Assembly: GCF_001638985.1 (NCBI RefSeq)
Contig: NW_017265157.1
Span: 372,001 to 436,000 of the forward strand
Source of the DNA: Phycomyces blakesleeanus NRRL 1555(-)
Taxonomy: Eukaryota; Mucoromycota; Mucoromycetes; Mucorales; Phycomycetaceae
Length of the DNA: 64,000 nt
Direction of reading: 5' to 3'
Below the pieces are notes generated by a model. That model saw only the letters and a program-made list of their open reading frames with translations. It was not told where the DNA came from and searched no databases. A program made the translations under genes and the position numbers. Position 1 is the stretch's first letter. Every line of letters starts with the position of its first letter. Positions 48,601 to 61,708 of this stretch are shown here, piece after piece.

Positions 48601-50015
48601 CGGGTGATGCATTCTCGGGAACAGTCAATGAACTAAGAAACTATCGTAATGGAACGGAAGTGCCTGGTTCACAATATTAGAGTTCGTTTTACCTGTTACA
48701 AATAAAAATTACATTGCCAGCGAAATTCCTATAAAATCCCGTAGAGATAATAATGTTAATATTCATAAAATTTTTGTTCAATAAAACTGTAATGTATTTG
48801 CAGTAAATTTTATTCTGTTGTGAAAAATATGTATACAATAACATTCTTACAATTAAACTTACAAATGCTCATAAAACGCGCCCATTGTATTAATACTATT
48901 AATACAGCTCACACATGTTCTTTGAGGTCATTCATATTCATTATTTATATAGTATAGCTCACAATTATCAAAATAATAATAATAATAATAATACTAACAA
49001 TACTACTTTGATCACAACAGTAATAGTAAGAAGGGAAATTATATTAAATATACTAAGTAAGCCCCTACTCCAGATCCCATACCTACTAGTAGAACAAAAA
49101 CATCTCTTTCTGAAGGTTTATTATTACCCACACAAACTACACCCAAATTTTATTATTATTGATATACATTTTACGGCAATAGACAATAATAAAAATCTTA
49201 TTATTTTTCATATATCTTTATCTACTTCTAGAAGTTGGCATAATGTACTATGTGTCTAGAAACGTCTTTTAATGAAAAGCTCGTTTTTTTTCTTTTTCGA
49301 AAAAACAATCAAACAAGAAGCAGAGATATTAATGCGGTAAAGAACAAAACTGGGAATTAGTACAATACTTGCAAAGAGGTATTATTAACAGAATAAATCC
49401 GAGCTTGTGTTCACAAAGAGAGAGCAATAAACAAGCATCAATTATGTTTTAACATGAAACTCCCTACTTGATCATTTTACTCAGAGATACAATGGTAATA
49501 ATCGCATATTTTATAACGCTTTGATATAACACTGGTCGTCAAGATAAGGAACAATATATATATTTCAATTTACGTGTATGTATATGTATTGTGCACTACA
49601 AAAATATTCTTATTACCATAATCTTACCATTTGATCAAATACTTGAAATACAATCATATCATACGAGTATTTAATGATTAATATTTTATACCTGTAACAA
49701 GTCATTTTTCTATGAGAACCTCTTACATATATAAACCCTTAATACACCTAAGGATTTATACTATCAAGGTTATCCATTGAGTACTTGTGAGTAGATCAAG
49801 TATCAAGTATCAAGTATCAAGTATTTTAATTTATTTATTTATAGATATTCTTTACATTAGACTTATTCCTTCAAACAAACGTTCTAATCAAAGACTCTAG
49901 TACAAGATATTCCTGTAGGTAGATATATATATGTTATGACTATTGTAAATGTTTCCTTCATTTCTCGTACTTAATAAGCAACAAGGATCTTTCTTCTTTC
50001 TTCAAAACACTTTTT
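45612..50015. other. 4.4 kb intergenic, AT-rich, no gene found
   Basis: Upstream of the MATE gene the first 300 bp are comparatively GC-rich and probably its promoter. The rest is AT-rich with poly-T tracts (46000-46320), ta repeats and aat repeats (48977-48991). ORFs of 60-114 codons here are low complexity. tcaagtatcaagtatcaagt at about 49798-49820 is a short tandem repeat. Confidence 0.7.
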
Positions 50016-52522
50016 CTACATTCTAAAGATACCAAACTTGGTTTTCTCAATCGGTGCGTTCATACTGGCACTTAATCCGAGACCAAGGACAGTCCGTGTG
50101 TCGCGAGGATTAATAACACCATCGTCCCACATACGGGCACTAGAGAAATATGGATGTCCTTCCGCCTCGTACTTTTCACGAATAGGGGCCATAAACTTCT
50201 CTTGTTCCTCTTCAGGCCAGGTCAATCCTTTCTTGGCTTTACTTTCACGAGTAATTTGAGCAAGTACATTGGCACTTTGTTCTCCACCCATCACAGAAAT
50301 TCTAGCGTTCTATAGGATAAATTAGTTTGTAACGTATTTTTTTCTTGCTTAGCACAACCACCAGAATAATTGCTTTAAAATTTGTAAACTTACAGGCCAC
50401 ATCCACAAAAATCTAGGCGAATAAGCACGACCACACATGCCGTAGTTACCAGCACCAAAACTACCTCCTGTGATCACAGTGAACTTGGGTACTCTCGCAC
50501 ACGACACAGCTGTAACAAGTTTGGCACCATTCTTGGCAATACCACCAGCTTCAGCGGAAGAACCGACCATGAAGCCAGTAATATTCTGAAGAAATACGAG
50601 AGGGATACCTCTCTGAGAGCACAGCTCAATAAAATGAGCTCCCTTGAGAGCTGACTCCGAAAATAGAATACCATTATTGGCAACAATACCAACAGGGTGT
50701 CCATGAATATGCGCAAAGCCTACATACTGCATTTAAGCAAACAATCAAACCTTTTAACATACACAAATAATATTTTCTTTACCAGTGACCAAAGAGGTAC
50801 CGTAGTGCTCTTTAAACTCGCTGAAACGACTACCGTCAACAATTCTAGCAATAATATTCTTGCTGTCAAATGGCTTGCGGAGATTGTCGCCAACAATACC
50901 ACCAATTTCATCAACAGAATAAAGAGGTTCTTCAGGTGTACGAAGAGCAATCTAAAAAAAGAAAATGCGCGTTATTCTCATTTTTGGTATTTTCCAGACT
51001 TTCTTGATCTATCTATTACCTGTGGAGACTTGACTCGATTAAGAGTACCAACAATACGACGAGCAAGCACAAGTGCATGTTCGTCATCCAAAGCGTAGTG
51101 ATCCGTAACACCAGATGTACGACCTAGATAAAGAGATATTATTTAGGATTCAACGGGCATATCTCAAAGCCAAAATTCACTTACAATGCAAATCAGCACC
51201 ACCAAGGTCTTCAGCACTCACGTCTTCTCCAATAGCAGCCTTCACAAGAGGAGGTCCAGCCAAGAAAATTGTTCCCTGCTTTCGCACAATAATACTCTCA
51301 TCGGCCATAGCAGGTACATACGCACCACCAGCAGTACATGAACCCATTACTGCAGCAATTTGAGGAATACCCTGGGCAGACATGTTGGACTAAGGATTTT
51401 GTTTATAGTTAAATGCATATTAATAGCTGGGTAAAATATCGTGGCTTTATTATATGGTTTTTAAATATCGATAGTTACCTGATTATAAAAAATACGCCCA
51501 AAATGTTCACGATCAGGAAACACATCGGCTTGACGAGGTAAGTTGGCACCGCCAGAGTCAACTGTAATAGACCTCTATTTAGTATATTAGGCGCATAATT
51601 ATTAAAGTAAACTTACCCAGGTAAATACAGGGAAGGTTGTTTTCTTTGGCAACTTCCTGAGCTCGAAGATGCTTCTTGACTATGAGGTACAACCTGGTCT
51701 AAGCTTTTATCCGTTTCATCTTCGTTGTCTTACCTGTGATGGGATAATAAGATCCACCTTTCACTGTTGGATCGTTAGCAACCACCATACACTCCACTCT
51801 ATAATATGAAATTTGCTGTTTAGTTTCTGGTATAAATATTCATTTAATATATAAAATTTACCCATTAACACGCCCAATGCCGGTAATAATACCACCAGCG
51901 GCAACCTCATCATCATACAACTCATATCCTGCCAGAGGAGACAGCTCAAGAAATGGTGATCTATAAAACGTCTTAAAGAAAGCTTTTTTTTTGGGTATTA
52001 TATGAGGCTTACTGAGGATCGAGAAGGCGGTTGATTCTAGAAGCAGCAGTGTCTAGATCAGAATCGATTCATATATATCAATCCATATTCTTATCTTACC
52101 TGTCTCTTGGCAACATCTTCTTTCTTGACAAGTGTCGTTGGCGTGCAACCTCACCACCCCCTGAAGAAAAAGTATGTAAACAAACCCACGAATTTGCTTA
52201 AATCTTCAGGAACAGGATCATTATATATACATAGATCGGCATACCCAACTTGATCTTCTCGGTCTTTAGTTCGAGATCCTTGACCAACGCTTCCATCTTT
52301 GCGGCATTATCCTACGCAAGAGTGGATTATCCCGTTAGCCCTAAGCATCTCTATGATTGAATATAAGCTTACCTTAAATCCAGCACTGGCAGTCTCGACT
52401 TTGTTGGGGAGGACACTTGCTTGGTTCTCGTGCGAGAGATGGTATTTAGATCTAAGGATTATAGGAAGAGTGGCCTTTTGAGCCACCGGGCGCACTTTGT
52501 GAAGAATACGAGCTGATATCAT
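50016..52522 (-). CDS. MCCB: Methylcrotonyl-CoA carboxylase beta subunit, mitochondrial
   Basis: Thirteen exons with consistent phases give 569 residues: 52522-52373, 52311-52245, 52160-52100, 52036-52013, 51960-51862, 51798-51734, 51679-51617, 51561-51479, 51389-51185, 51123-51020, 50951-50783, 50719-50394, 50309-50016. It is the carboxyltransferase half of the leucine-catabolic MCC complex in the mitochondrial matrix. Family motifs include [114 protein letters not shown] and [20 protein letters not shown]. The start at [12 protein letters not shown] is chosen because it gives a basic, amphipathic presequence. A longer in-frame start at 52633 exists. One exon is only 24 nt. It is divergent from VPS15, with 223 bp between start codons. 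Confidence 0.95.
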
Positions 52523-52745
52523 GAGAATAAAGAGCGAAAGAGCAAGAGAAACAAGGGAATGAGTAGAATCGTGGGGAAATAGATGATTCTTCCCACGGTC
52601 TTCATCAGCCAAACTGGAGCAAGAAAGTTGCATGTCACAAATCTCCGCCAGCAGGATGAGACGGGGAGAGGAATTCTAACAGGATGAGTGGCTGCTTCCT
52701 GCTGTGTTGAATTTTCGTTGCACCGCAATCTCTACTGCATACCTC
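52523..52745. promoter_or_regulatory. Shared divergent promoter of MCC beta and VPS15
   Basis: Only 223 bp separate the two start codons, so transcription of both must start here or inside leaders. No strong TATA element is visible, and no specific factor site is claimed. Confidence 0.5.
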
Positions 52746-55700
52746 ATGGGAAATAAGATATCTAGCATCACTGCAATTGCAGGAATTGACAGCTATGTGA
52801 GCGAGTTGGGAGACATATACTATGAGCGCAGGTAATTCAGAACAACAATGCAACAAGTAACATGCAACACACAGCAATGACAACAACAGCAACAGTACCT
52901 ACAAAAGAACTTTCGTTTGACCCATCCTATTTAATATTCAGCATTGGGAATGCTCGTTTCATGAAGACCATTAGAGGACGACACAAAGATGGCATGGTTG
53001 TAGTCAAAATCTTTGTTAAGCCTGAATTGAACATGTCTCTTCAAAATTATGTGAAAAGGCTTCAAGGTAAGCTTTTATGTACTGTAATCATTATCATCTC
53101 CGACAGGGCTCATGCGTATCATACATTTTTTATTTTATTTTATTTTTTTCATAGAGGAATATGATGCTCTTATTGACGTACCCAATGTATTTATGTCTCA
53201 GAGAATACTTGAAACCGAAAGAGCAGCCTACATGGTGCGCCAATATTTCTACAGCAGTCTATATGATCGAATTAGGTGAGTCAAACATTTCTTTACTTGC
53301 CTATAACAAGCGGCTAACTATTTTATGATAGTACACGTCCTTTCTTGACTTTGATAGAGAAGAAATGGATTGCTTATCAGATATTAAAAGGAATATCAGA
53401 GGCACATAAGAAAAACGTTTATCATGGAGATATAAAAACAGAGAATGTATTGGTAACCTCATGGAATTGGGCATACATCGTGGATTTTGCATCCTTCAAA
53501 CCTACATATCTTCCAGAAGTAAGAAATAGAATAGCACAATTTTGGAAGACGGGATCAAATTAATCGGTCATTTAAAGGACAACCCTGCCGATTTTTCATT
53601 CTTCTTTGATATGTCATCTCGCCGAAGCTGTTATATTGCACCCGAACGATTCTACAAGGCCGGAACTGCTATTGATCAAAAAATGGTAGATCAACTACTG
53701 TTATTTTGTAGAAGAAAAAATTGGTGCATACTAACATTATTAAAATTAATAGAAAAATGTGGATTTTGAAGATAATGTTAGTGAACTAACACCTGAAATG
53801 GACATTTTTTCTGTTGGGTAAGCCTTAATTAGATACACAGTACATAATAAATTGCTTAATTTCATTATCCAAAACTAGTTGTGTCATTGCAGAGCTCTTT
53901 CTTGAAGGCACTTCCATATTTTCACTATCACAACTATTCAAATATCGAAGCGGAGAATACAAACCAGATTCGAATCTTAACAAGATCGAAGACAAACATA
54001 TAAGGGTAAATTCTACATATGCTTTCATTAAACAAAAGTGTAATCATATGAACATCTTTATAGGACATGATACGCCATATGATTCAGATAGACCCAACAA
54101 AACGATACTCAGCCAAACAGTACTTACAAAAATGGTACATGTCTTGACGCATTTATAAGCATGTATTAAGTCCAGATTATATTACTGATTATAGGCGTGG
54201 AAAGGCATTCCCGAAATATTTCGACACATTTCTTCACGAATATATCAACTCTGTAACAGAAAATAATGGCAGCATATCTATTCAACAACATTCAGGCATT
54301 GATACGTTATCGTCTCTTACACAAGCACTCCCAGGAACTATCGCAAGCAGTAAACGAAAGACTGACGCAGACGAAAAAATCGAGCATATCCACAATGATT
54401 TCGACAAAATCACTTACAACGTATCCTTCAAAAGTGAACCTGATGAGAATCTATCAGACCCATACACTAAACGTTTATCAGGGTCATCAGATAGCAGTAA
54501 CTCATCTGATGAAGAGCCAAGATTTGTTGGACTACGTCGCCGAACGATATCAGGTAATTGTAATAGAAAAGTTTACAAGCCAATATATTGAAATTATATT
54601 TATCTTATTGGATTCAGATTTGGCAAGCACAACTGCATCAGCCGTACGTATTATTTGTATTTTAAAGATGTAGCAATTTTATATTTTGATACTATTATTA
54701 TTACTATTATTTTTTAAAAAAAACATTAGATAATTTTACCTCCTACGCTTAACATACCTAATTATGAGCCCAGTAATACATCTGCCATTAAACCCAATAA
54801 TTCAAACAAAACAGAAGGTGAATATAGTGCAAATATATTAGACACCACACTTACTAATTGCTGATCATGTATAGAGCATGGTTATTTGATCCTACTTTCT
54901 TTTGTCTGTTCTCTTATTCGAAACACTTCATATCCCAGCTCAAAGTTGAAAGCTCTCGATATTCTTCTTGCTCTAGGAGAGAATCTTCCGGATGATGTCA
55001 AACTGGATAGGCTAGTACCTTATCTGATGGTTCTTTTGTCGGATGAAACTGCTCTTGTCCGTGCAAATGCTATAAAGACCCTTACACAAGTAGTAAGTCA
55101 AAATCATTTTTTGGGGCTCGAAACAATTGACTGGTACATATAAGTAACCTTTATAATTTTTCTTCTATATATAAACCTCTAGCTGTGTATGGTAGAGTCT
55201 ATTTCACCAATCAATGCACGAATTTTTCCAGAATATATTCTGCCAAGTGTCAGAGAGTTTGCAACAGACCCAGATGTACTTGTTAGAACAACGTATGCAA
55301 GCTGTATAGCTCTTTTGGCAGAGACTGCTCTTCGTTTTCTCGAGATGACACAAGTAAATGCAATAAATAGTAACTTTATTGGTGTGTGTATGAATATGTA
55401 CAATATAGATAACAATAAATGCTCCTTCTTAGCTCTTAAAGAATGATAGCGCGTTTCCTCTAACAGATATGGACACAGAAGACCTGGATTTTGAGGTAAC
55501 TATTTCTGCTATATATTAAGCAATGTTGGACCTTTTAATGAAAGAAAATTAAAAAATTAAAAATTCATGTAGTCTGCTTATGACTCTTCATTGAACGATC
55601 TTCATTCTGTTATTCAAGAACAAGTAACAGTGCTTCTGATCGATAACGAGAGCTCTGTTAAACGGGCTTTGTTGACAAACATTACTTGCTTGTGTGGATT

Positions 55701-58700
55701 CTTTGGAAGGCAAAAAACAAATGATGTATTGTTAAGTCACATGATTACTTACCTCAATGATAAGGACTGGATGCTCAGAAGGTATACATTCTTATAGTTT
55801 ACCTATATATATATATATATATATTCAATATGCTGATTAAATATTGTAATATCTATAGCGCATTTTTTGAAAGTATCAAGGGTGTTGGAACTTTTGTCGG
55901 CTCTCGAAGCCTTGAAGAATATATATTGCCTCTGATGATACAAGCACTCACAGGTAAGGTGTTGCATTTTTATTTTATAAGCTTTTGTATAGCGTTTCTA
56001 ACAACATATTTTACCAGATGCCGAAGAATTTGTGGTTGAGAGTGTATTGAACTCCTTGACAAGTCTATCAGATTTGGATCTTTTTGAGAAGATGAAATCA
56101 TGGGAATTAGTGGGTATAATCGCACCTCTTATCTGTCACCCGAGTGTTTGGATTCAATACGGTAATATTTTTTAGAGCGCACTGATTGGATTCTATTAGA
56201 TCAATTGATTAATAAATTTATTTTAGGTGCAATTGGATTTATTTCTTCTACTGCAAAGCATCTTCCGCAAACTGACCTGTGGTGCATAATATACCCTCTT
56301 TTAAAACCGTTTTTACGATCTGATATTTCTGAAGTCAACGAAACCTGCTTACTACAAAACATAAAGACACCTGTAAGAGCTTATGCTAGTAATATCACTC
56401 GGAAATATATATATACATACATCTAAAATTAAAAGTAAAAACAAAAACAAAAAATGACAGCTTCCAAGGCAAGTATATGAGCAAGCAATCATATGGGCAA
56501 ACAAGGCATCCATACGCTCACTTTTCTGGAAACCACAACAAGACAAGAGAAACCAATCGGGATCATCGTCAAAGTCAACTATAGTTGGACCAGCAATGAA
56601 AATACGACAAGGTTAGTACTAAAGGTTTTTTTTTATTTTTTGGTTTAACTTATATTGACATCAAATCTCTACCAAGGATCTTTATTCTCTAGTTCTCTAT
56701 CAGAAGATCAAATACAGAAATCTGAAGAGTAAGCTTTGCGTTTAAAGGAGGTATGAGCTGTGAGAACTGATTAAAATTATGCTTTTAGGGATGAAATGTT
56801 CATTGAACGTCTTCGCAAAGTTGGTATGTCTGTCGAAGATGAGAGAAGGCTGGGATACATGCGTGATTACATTTACAAGGTGTCTCAATCTAAGCTAAGG
56901 TAAAGGGCACAAAAAATGAATGGTTATTTAGGATATAGCCTTAATTTAATGGCTTTGTTTATTAGTCGGCCAAAGGCATCGGATGATCTTGTCAGAGACG
57001 TAGGTTTATATATTATTTAACTTTATACGCTATAATTAAATGTATTCTTTATCGAATAGAACGGAGAAATTTTCTTGAAAAACCTTGGAGTTACACCTAT
57101 GACAGTATTTCTGCCTGATCTATCACAAGAAGCTCATGTATGGAATGTGAAATCTTACAAAACAATATTGAAAGCAGTAAGTCAGGCATATAATTTGCTG
57201 TATATACTTACAAAATTACTAACACCATAGTGATAATTTGTGTAGGAACCTGAAAGGTAATATTTTATAAGTATACTTTATAGATTGTATGGAAGCTGAT
57301 ATATTAATATAGGGAGACTTTGCCTAGCAAACTATCTATTCCACAACATATCAAAGAAGATGACTGTAAACTCAATCGGGTTGCAAGTCAGCCTCATGTA
57401 CAAGCCTTACTGTACAATTCACAAGGAAATGACTCTGATAATGATAATAAGCAATCCTTTTCTCCAATACCAAGCCCTACTGAATATAACTTTGGAATGG
57501 ATATACATAATACAAATGCTAATCGCAAAAAAGGTTTCTATATTCAGCAAAAAATATGGTTATGTCTTATATAATATACTAACTTCAAAAATAGGTTCAA
57601 AAAACAAAAAGAAATACGTGGAAGACACCGAGAGTGCAAACACCGTATCTATTGGTGCTTCAGATGGAGTTGAGCTGAGACCAGTTATAACTACGAAGAA
57701 TAAATCTGATCCTGATCTCGAAAATGTACATGGCATTGTAAGGACCTCCGCTAACACCTTATCTAGAGGATCATCAGGTATAAAACCACATATATACAAA
57801 AAAGAACAATACAAACCAAATACACGATTTTTTATATAAGCAATATGCATGTATTTTCTAGTCGGATATGGTCACCTCCAGGGATTACTTCATAGTGTAG
57901 CCATGGATGCATTTTCGCCTCATATTCCAGGTAAAAATTAAACATAGCTTGTGTTCCTTTTCAATTTATGTCTATTTACGTGAGTGGAACATTTTACACA
58001 GAGTTTATCGGAGATCCAGCGGTAATGAAGCGTATGCGACGCCTTCCTCAAGGAACTTCTCCTTTCAGAACAATTAGCAACTGGAAACCTGAAGGTATAC
58101 GAGAAAATAAATTCTTGTTTTCTTGAAAATAGTTTATTAAATTTTTACCATCTGGGATTGCAGGCACACTTGTGGCTCATTTCACAGAACATACTGCTGC
58201 AATTAACCAATTAGCAATATCATGGGACAATTTGCTCTTTGCTTCGTGCTCAGATGACGGATCAGTAAAGATCTGGGACTGTTCCCGCCTAGAGAGGAAT
58301 GTAACTAATAGGTCAAGAGCAACCTACAACCAGCAAGGCAAGTTGGAATAGTAAACAATAGTCAATTATTTCAAGTATTTATTGTATTCATTGATTTAGG
58401 TGGTCGTATAAAATGTATTACTTTTATCCAGCAAACATATTGCATTGCCGCTGCTTCTGATAACGGTAGCGTTAACGTGTTTAGGTAAGCTCATACTTTA
58501 CCAAAGCATGAATTATTTTATTGATATGTTTTTGTATTGGATATTATAAGGGTGGATATTCGTAACGCTGCCTCGGGTTTAAAGTTTGGTAAATGTATTA
58601 CGGTTCGAGAACACCAACTGGTCGATGAGCATGCATTAGTGATTAAACATTTTACGAGCAGTAAGTTATTTTTTTATCAAAAACAAATAGAGAGAAAAAT

Positions 58701-59896
58701 CTAATTTCTTCAATCTAGACGCATCTAATGCTATGGCTGGCTCAAAGTCATTCCTAATGTTCGCAACGACCAAGGGAAATATTTATGCGATGGACTTGCT
58801 GACTATGGAGATTGTGTGGAAACTACAGAACCCCAAAAGTCATGGTAATTATCTTTTGTAAAATCAGAGTATCCTGTGCTTAAATCATCTTTTACATATA
58901 TGTATGTCTGTGAAATAGGTGTCATAACATCCATGGTGACAGATCGCCTTCACACCTGGTTGTTGGTTGGTACAGTTAGAGGCATATTGACTCTCTATGA
59001 CCTTCGATTCCAGATTCCATTGCGTTCGTGGTTACATCCCAGCAAGAGCAGGATCAGTACAATGATGTTAAATCATGATCCTAAAGCAGAGAGTAAACAA
59101 GTTATTATTGCGGCCGGTCGCAACGAAGTGTCTGTGTGGGACATTGTGGATTTGCGATGTGTCGAAGTATTTGCTGTAAAATCTGGGGATGAAAAGACGG
59201 CAGGCGTCGTTATGGAAGCTTACAAGGCAAGGAATATAAATTCAGCTCAACATACTCATTTTCCACCTTATTTTGTGATAAAGCACTAATTATATTCATA
59301 CTATGAAATGTTTTGTTTAGGCACTTGAAGTACCCTCAGATGCTGAAATCATGTCTCAAGCATTTACAAGCAATGAAGCAAACCTTGCCGAAAATTCTAT
59401 CAGAGCAGTTGCATCCCCATCAGATTGTAGGTTTATCATTACTGGTGGATCAGATCGAAAGTTGCGGTTCTGGGATATTCCTCGTGTAGAGAATTCATGT
59501 GTAATTTTGGGACTTGAAATGGAAGAGCCCAAACCTCGATATAGGTAAGATAGAGGAAGGTAGAAATCAAGAATTGCTTTAAATTTGAAAAAAAAGAGAG
59601 AGAGAGAAAACTTATAATGTTGTGTAAATTTCTGTAGTGTAAACACTCATGAATCGATAAAATTCCACTATGAATTTACACATGTTCAACGTAACAACCA
59701 TGGATCGTCAGCATCACTCGGCGCACGGACAGGATTCAGTACTACCGGACAAACAGGTGGTAATAGTGCAGTTATTCAACAGCATCATTTGATGCGCAAT
59801 CATACAGATGCGATTACAGATGTTATTTTGACAGAGGTGCCTTATCCAATGGTGATAAGTGGTGATAGAGATGGTGTAATCAAAGTCATCTCATAA
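52746..59896 (+). CDS. VPS15: VPS15/PIK3R4, regulatory pseudokinase of the Vps34 PI3-kinase complex
   Basis: I reconstruct 35 exons, 1578 residues, with all phases consistent. The true first exon is 52746-52831 (MGNKISS... then [13 protein letters not shown]). Its MGNK start is an N-myristoylation signal as in known Vps15, and it joins 52942 ([18 protein letters not shown]). The kinase domain (about 30-330) has [11 protein letters not shown] (Asp near 144) and DFASFKP where active kinases have DFG. It then has YIAPERF and an [15 protein letters not shown] end. HEAT repeats follow (about 440-800: [40 protein letters not shown]). C-terminal WD40 repeats end at [10 protein letters not shown] ([35 protein letters not shown]). 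Vps15 anchors Vps34 on endosomes and autophagosomes. Two introns look like GC-AG types (58338, 59227). One exon is 11 nt (57246-57256) and one is 26 nt. Confidence 0.95.
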
Positions 59897-60324
59897 ACTA
59901 GACCACATTTTCATAAAATCCGAATTTGGAATAGTTACAAAAAAGTAAATAAAACAAGTTTAAATTTAGTAAAGACAAATATGGTAGTTCAGGAAACTGT
60001 GCCTGAAGTTCCGAGCCATACTTGTAGAAACTGTACTTTTCAAATACCATCCCTTACACTTTATCAACTTTGGCAAAAAAAAATACAAAGCTTATTGGTG
60101 CCAATGGTTAATACGATACGTTTCGAATCTTTAAATGACTCCAAATTCAACCTTAAAATTGAGGCCTTCTCAATAATACTGCACGTGGAAAGTGGCGTCT
60201 GTGATCACATTACCAAATATAGTAATGTGGCCTAATCGCCCGTTGTTTCTGGTTATCGGGGCAAGTCTGCGGCTCTGGCCATGGCTCTCCCTCTTTTTAC
60301 TTTGGTTCCTTTGAAGCAGCTACC
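59897..60324. other. Short intergenic region before RPS6
   Basis: An 84-codon ORF (59981-60235) shows no family resemblance and is probably chance. The final 60 bp are pyrimidine-rich (CTCCCTCTTTTTACTTTGGTTC), like the leaders of ribosomal-protein genes. Confidence 0.5.
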
Positions 60325-61433
60325 ATGAAGGTATACAACCTCATTTAATTTTATGCAACCACAAGAGAACGCGTTACACGACGGATGGATGGATGGATGG
60401 ATTGATGGATGTCTGGCTGGCTGAGTGGATAGAGAGGATATCAAAAACAAACAAAAAATAGCTTTTTTATACTACATACTACACCAGCTACACGATCCTC
60501 TTACTTAACATCCATCATCACATCGACAGTTCGACATCAACAAACCATTACAGTGAACTGTCTTATCTAATTCTCTCAATTTAGCTTAACATTGCGAACC
60601 CAGCCACCGGCTGCCAGAAGCTTATTGAAATCGATGATGAGCGTCGTCTCCGTGGTTTCTACGACAAGCGTATGTCCCAGGAAGTCTCTGGTGATGCTCT
60701 CGGTGACGAGTTCAAGGGTTACGTTTTCCGTATCTCCGGTGGTAACGATAAGCAGGGTTTCCCCATGAAGCAGGGTGTCCTCCTCCCTTACCGTGTCCGT
60801 CTCCTCTTGAGCAAGGGTCACTCTTGCTACCGTCCTCGCCGCACTGGTGAGCGCAAGAGAAAGTCTGTTCGTGGTTGCATCGTTGGCTCCGACCTTGCCG
60901 TTCTCTCTCTCGTTGTTGTCAAGCAGGGTGAGCAGGACATTCCCGGTCTTACCGATGTCACTGTCCCCAAGCGTCTTGGTCCCAAGCGTGCCTCCAAGAT
61001 CCGCAAGTTCTTCGTAAGTTTATGAAAAACTATGAATAGAAAAGGGATATTATTTCGACTAAGAGAGAAATAATTAGTGATAATATTTAAGCTTTGGTTT
61101 GCTAAATATGTTATCGTTATATATGTATGTATGTATGTATAGAACTTGAGCAAGGAGGATGATGTCCGCAAGTATGTCATTCGTCGTGAGGTCCAGCCCA
61201 AGAACGCCGAGAAGAAGTCTTACACCAAGGCCCCTAAGATCCAGCGTCTTGTCACCCCTCTTACTCTCCAGCGCAAGAGACACAGAACCGCTATCAAGCG
61301 CAGAAGAGCAGAGTCTTCTCGCGAGGCCGAGGCCGAGTACAAGCAATTGTTGGCCAAGCGCGTCAAGGAGACCAAGGATCGCAAGATCGCCAGACGCAGA
61401 ACATCTTCCATCCAGAAGTCCGCCTCTGCTTAA
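60325..61433 (+). CDS. RPS6: 40S ribosomal protein S6 (eS6)
   Basis: Exons 60325-60330 (ATG AAG only), 60585-61013 and 61143-61433 give 241 residues. The start [20 protein letters not shown] is created only by splicing the two-codon first exon, a common ribosomal-protein gene layout in fungi. Family motifs: [74 protein letters not shown]. The C-terminal helix is basic and ends [14 protein letters not shown], keeping the RRxSS phosphorylation site targeted downstream of TOR in other eukaryotes. Codon bias is strong. Intron 1 contains a ggat tetranucleotide run near 60380-60410. Confidence 0.98.
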
Positions 61434-61708
61434 GTCCATCCAAAATCAAGGGGATTATAATGGGCCGCAATGGGTTTATTTTTATAGCTCACTTTTATTA
61501 TGGAATAAACATCTATACATACGCTTTTGTCCATCTTAAGATATTCTTTACCTTAAGGAGTTTATTGTCAACTGACCGGCTTGTGCACCAAGGAGACTTG
61601 AGCACATTATTGAAACTTACGCTTGAGTTTGTATTCAAGTTTTTCTAATCTTATATAAATTAGCCGCATAAATTCGAGGCGAGGTGTCGGGAGGGTCATC
61701 TGTTTATC

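Noticed and set aside
48915..49259. 114-aa ORF
   Set aside because: Starts in AT-rich DNA, contains an aat-repeat poly-Asn tract, and has no recognisable domain.
39221..52522. A biotin-enzyme gene cluster (pyruvate carboxylase and MCC beta)
   Set aside because: They are separated by a MATE gene and 4.4 kb of empty DNA, are on opposite strands, and have no MCC alpha or biotin ligase nearby.
59981..60235. 84-aa ORF between VPS15 and RPS6
   Set aside because: Contains a CxxC but no conserved family. It sits in the VPS15 3' region.
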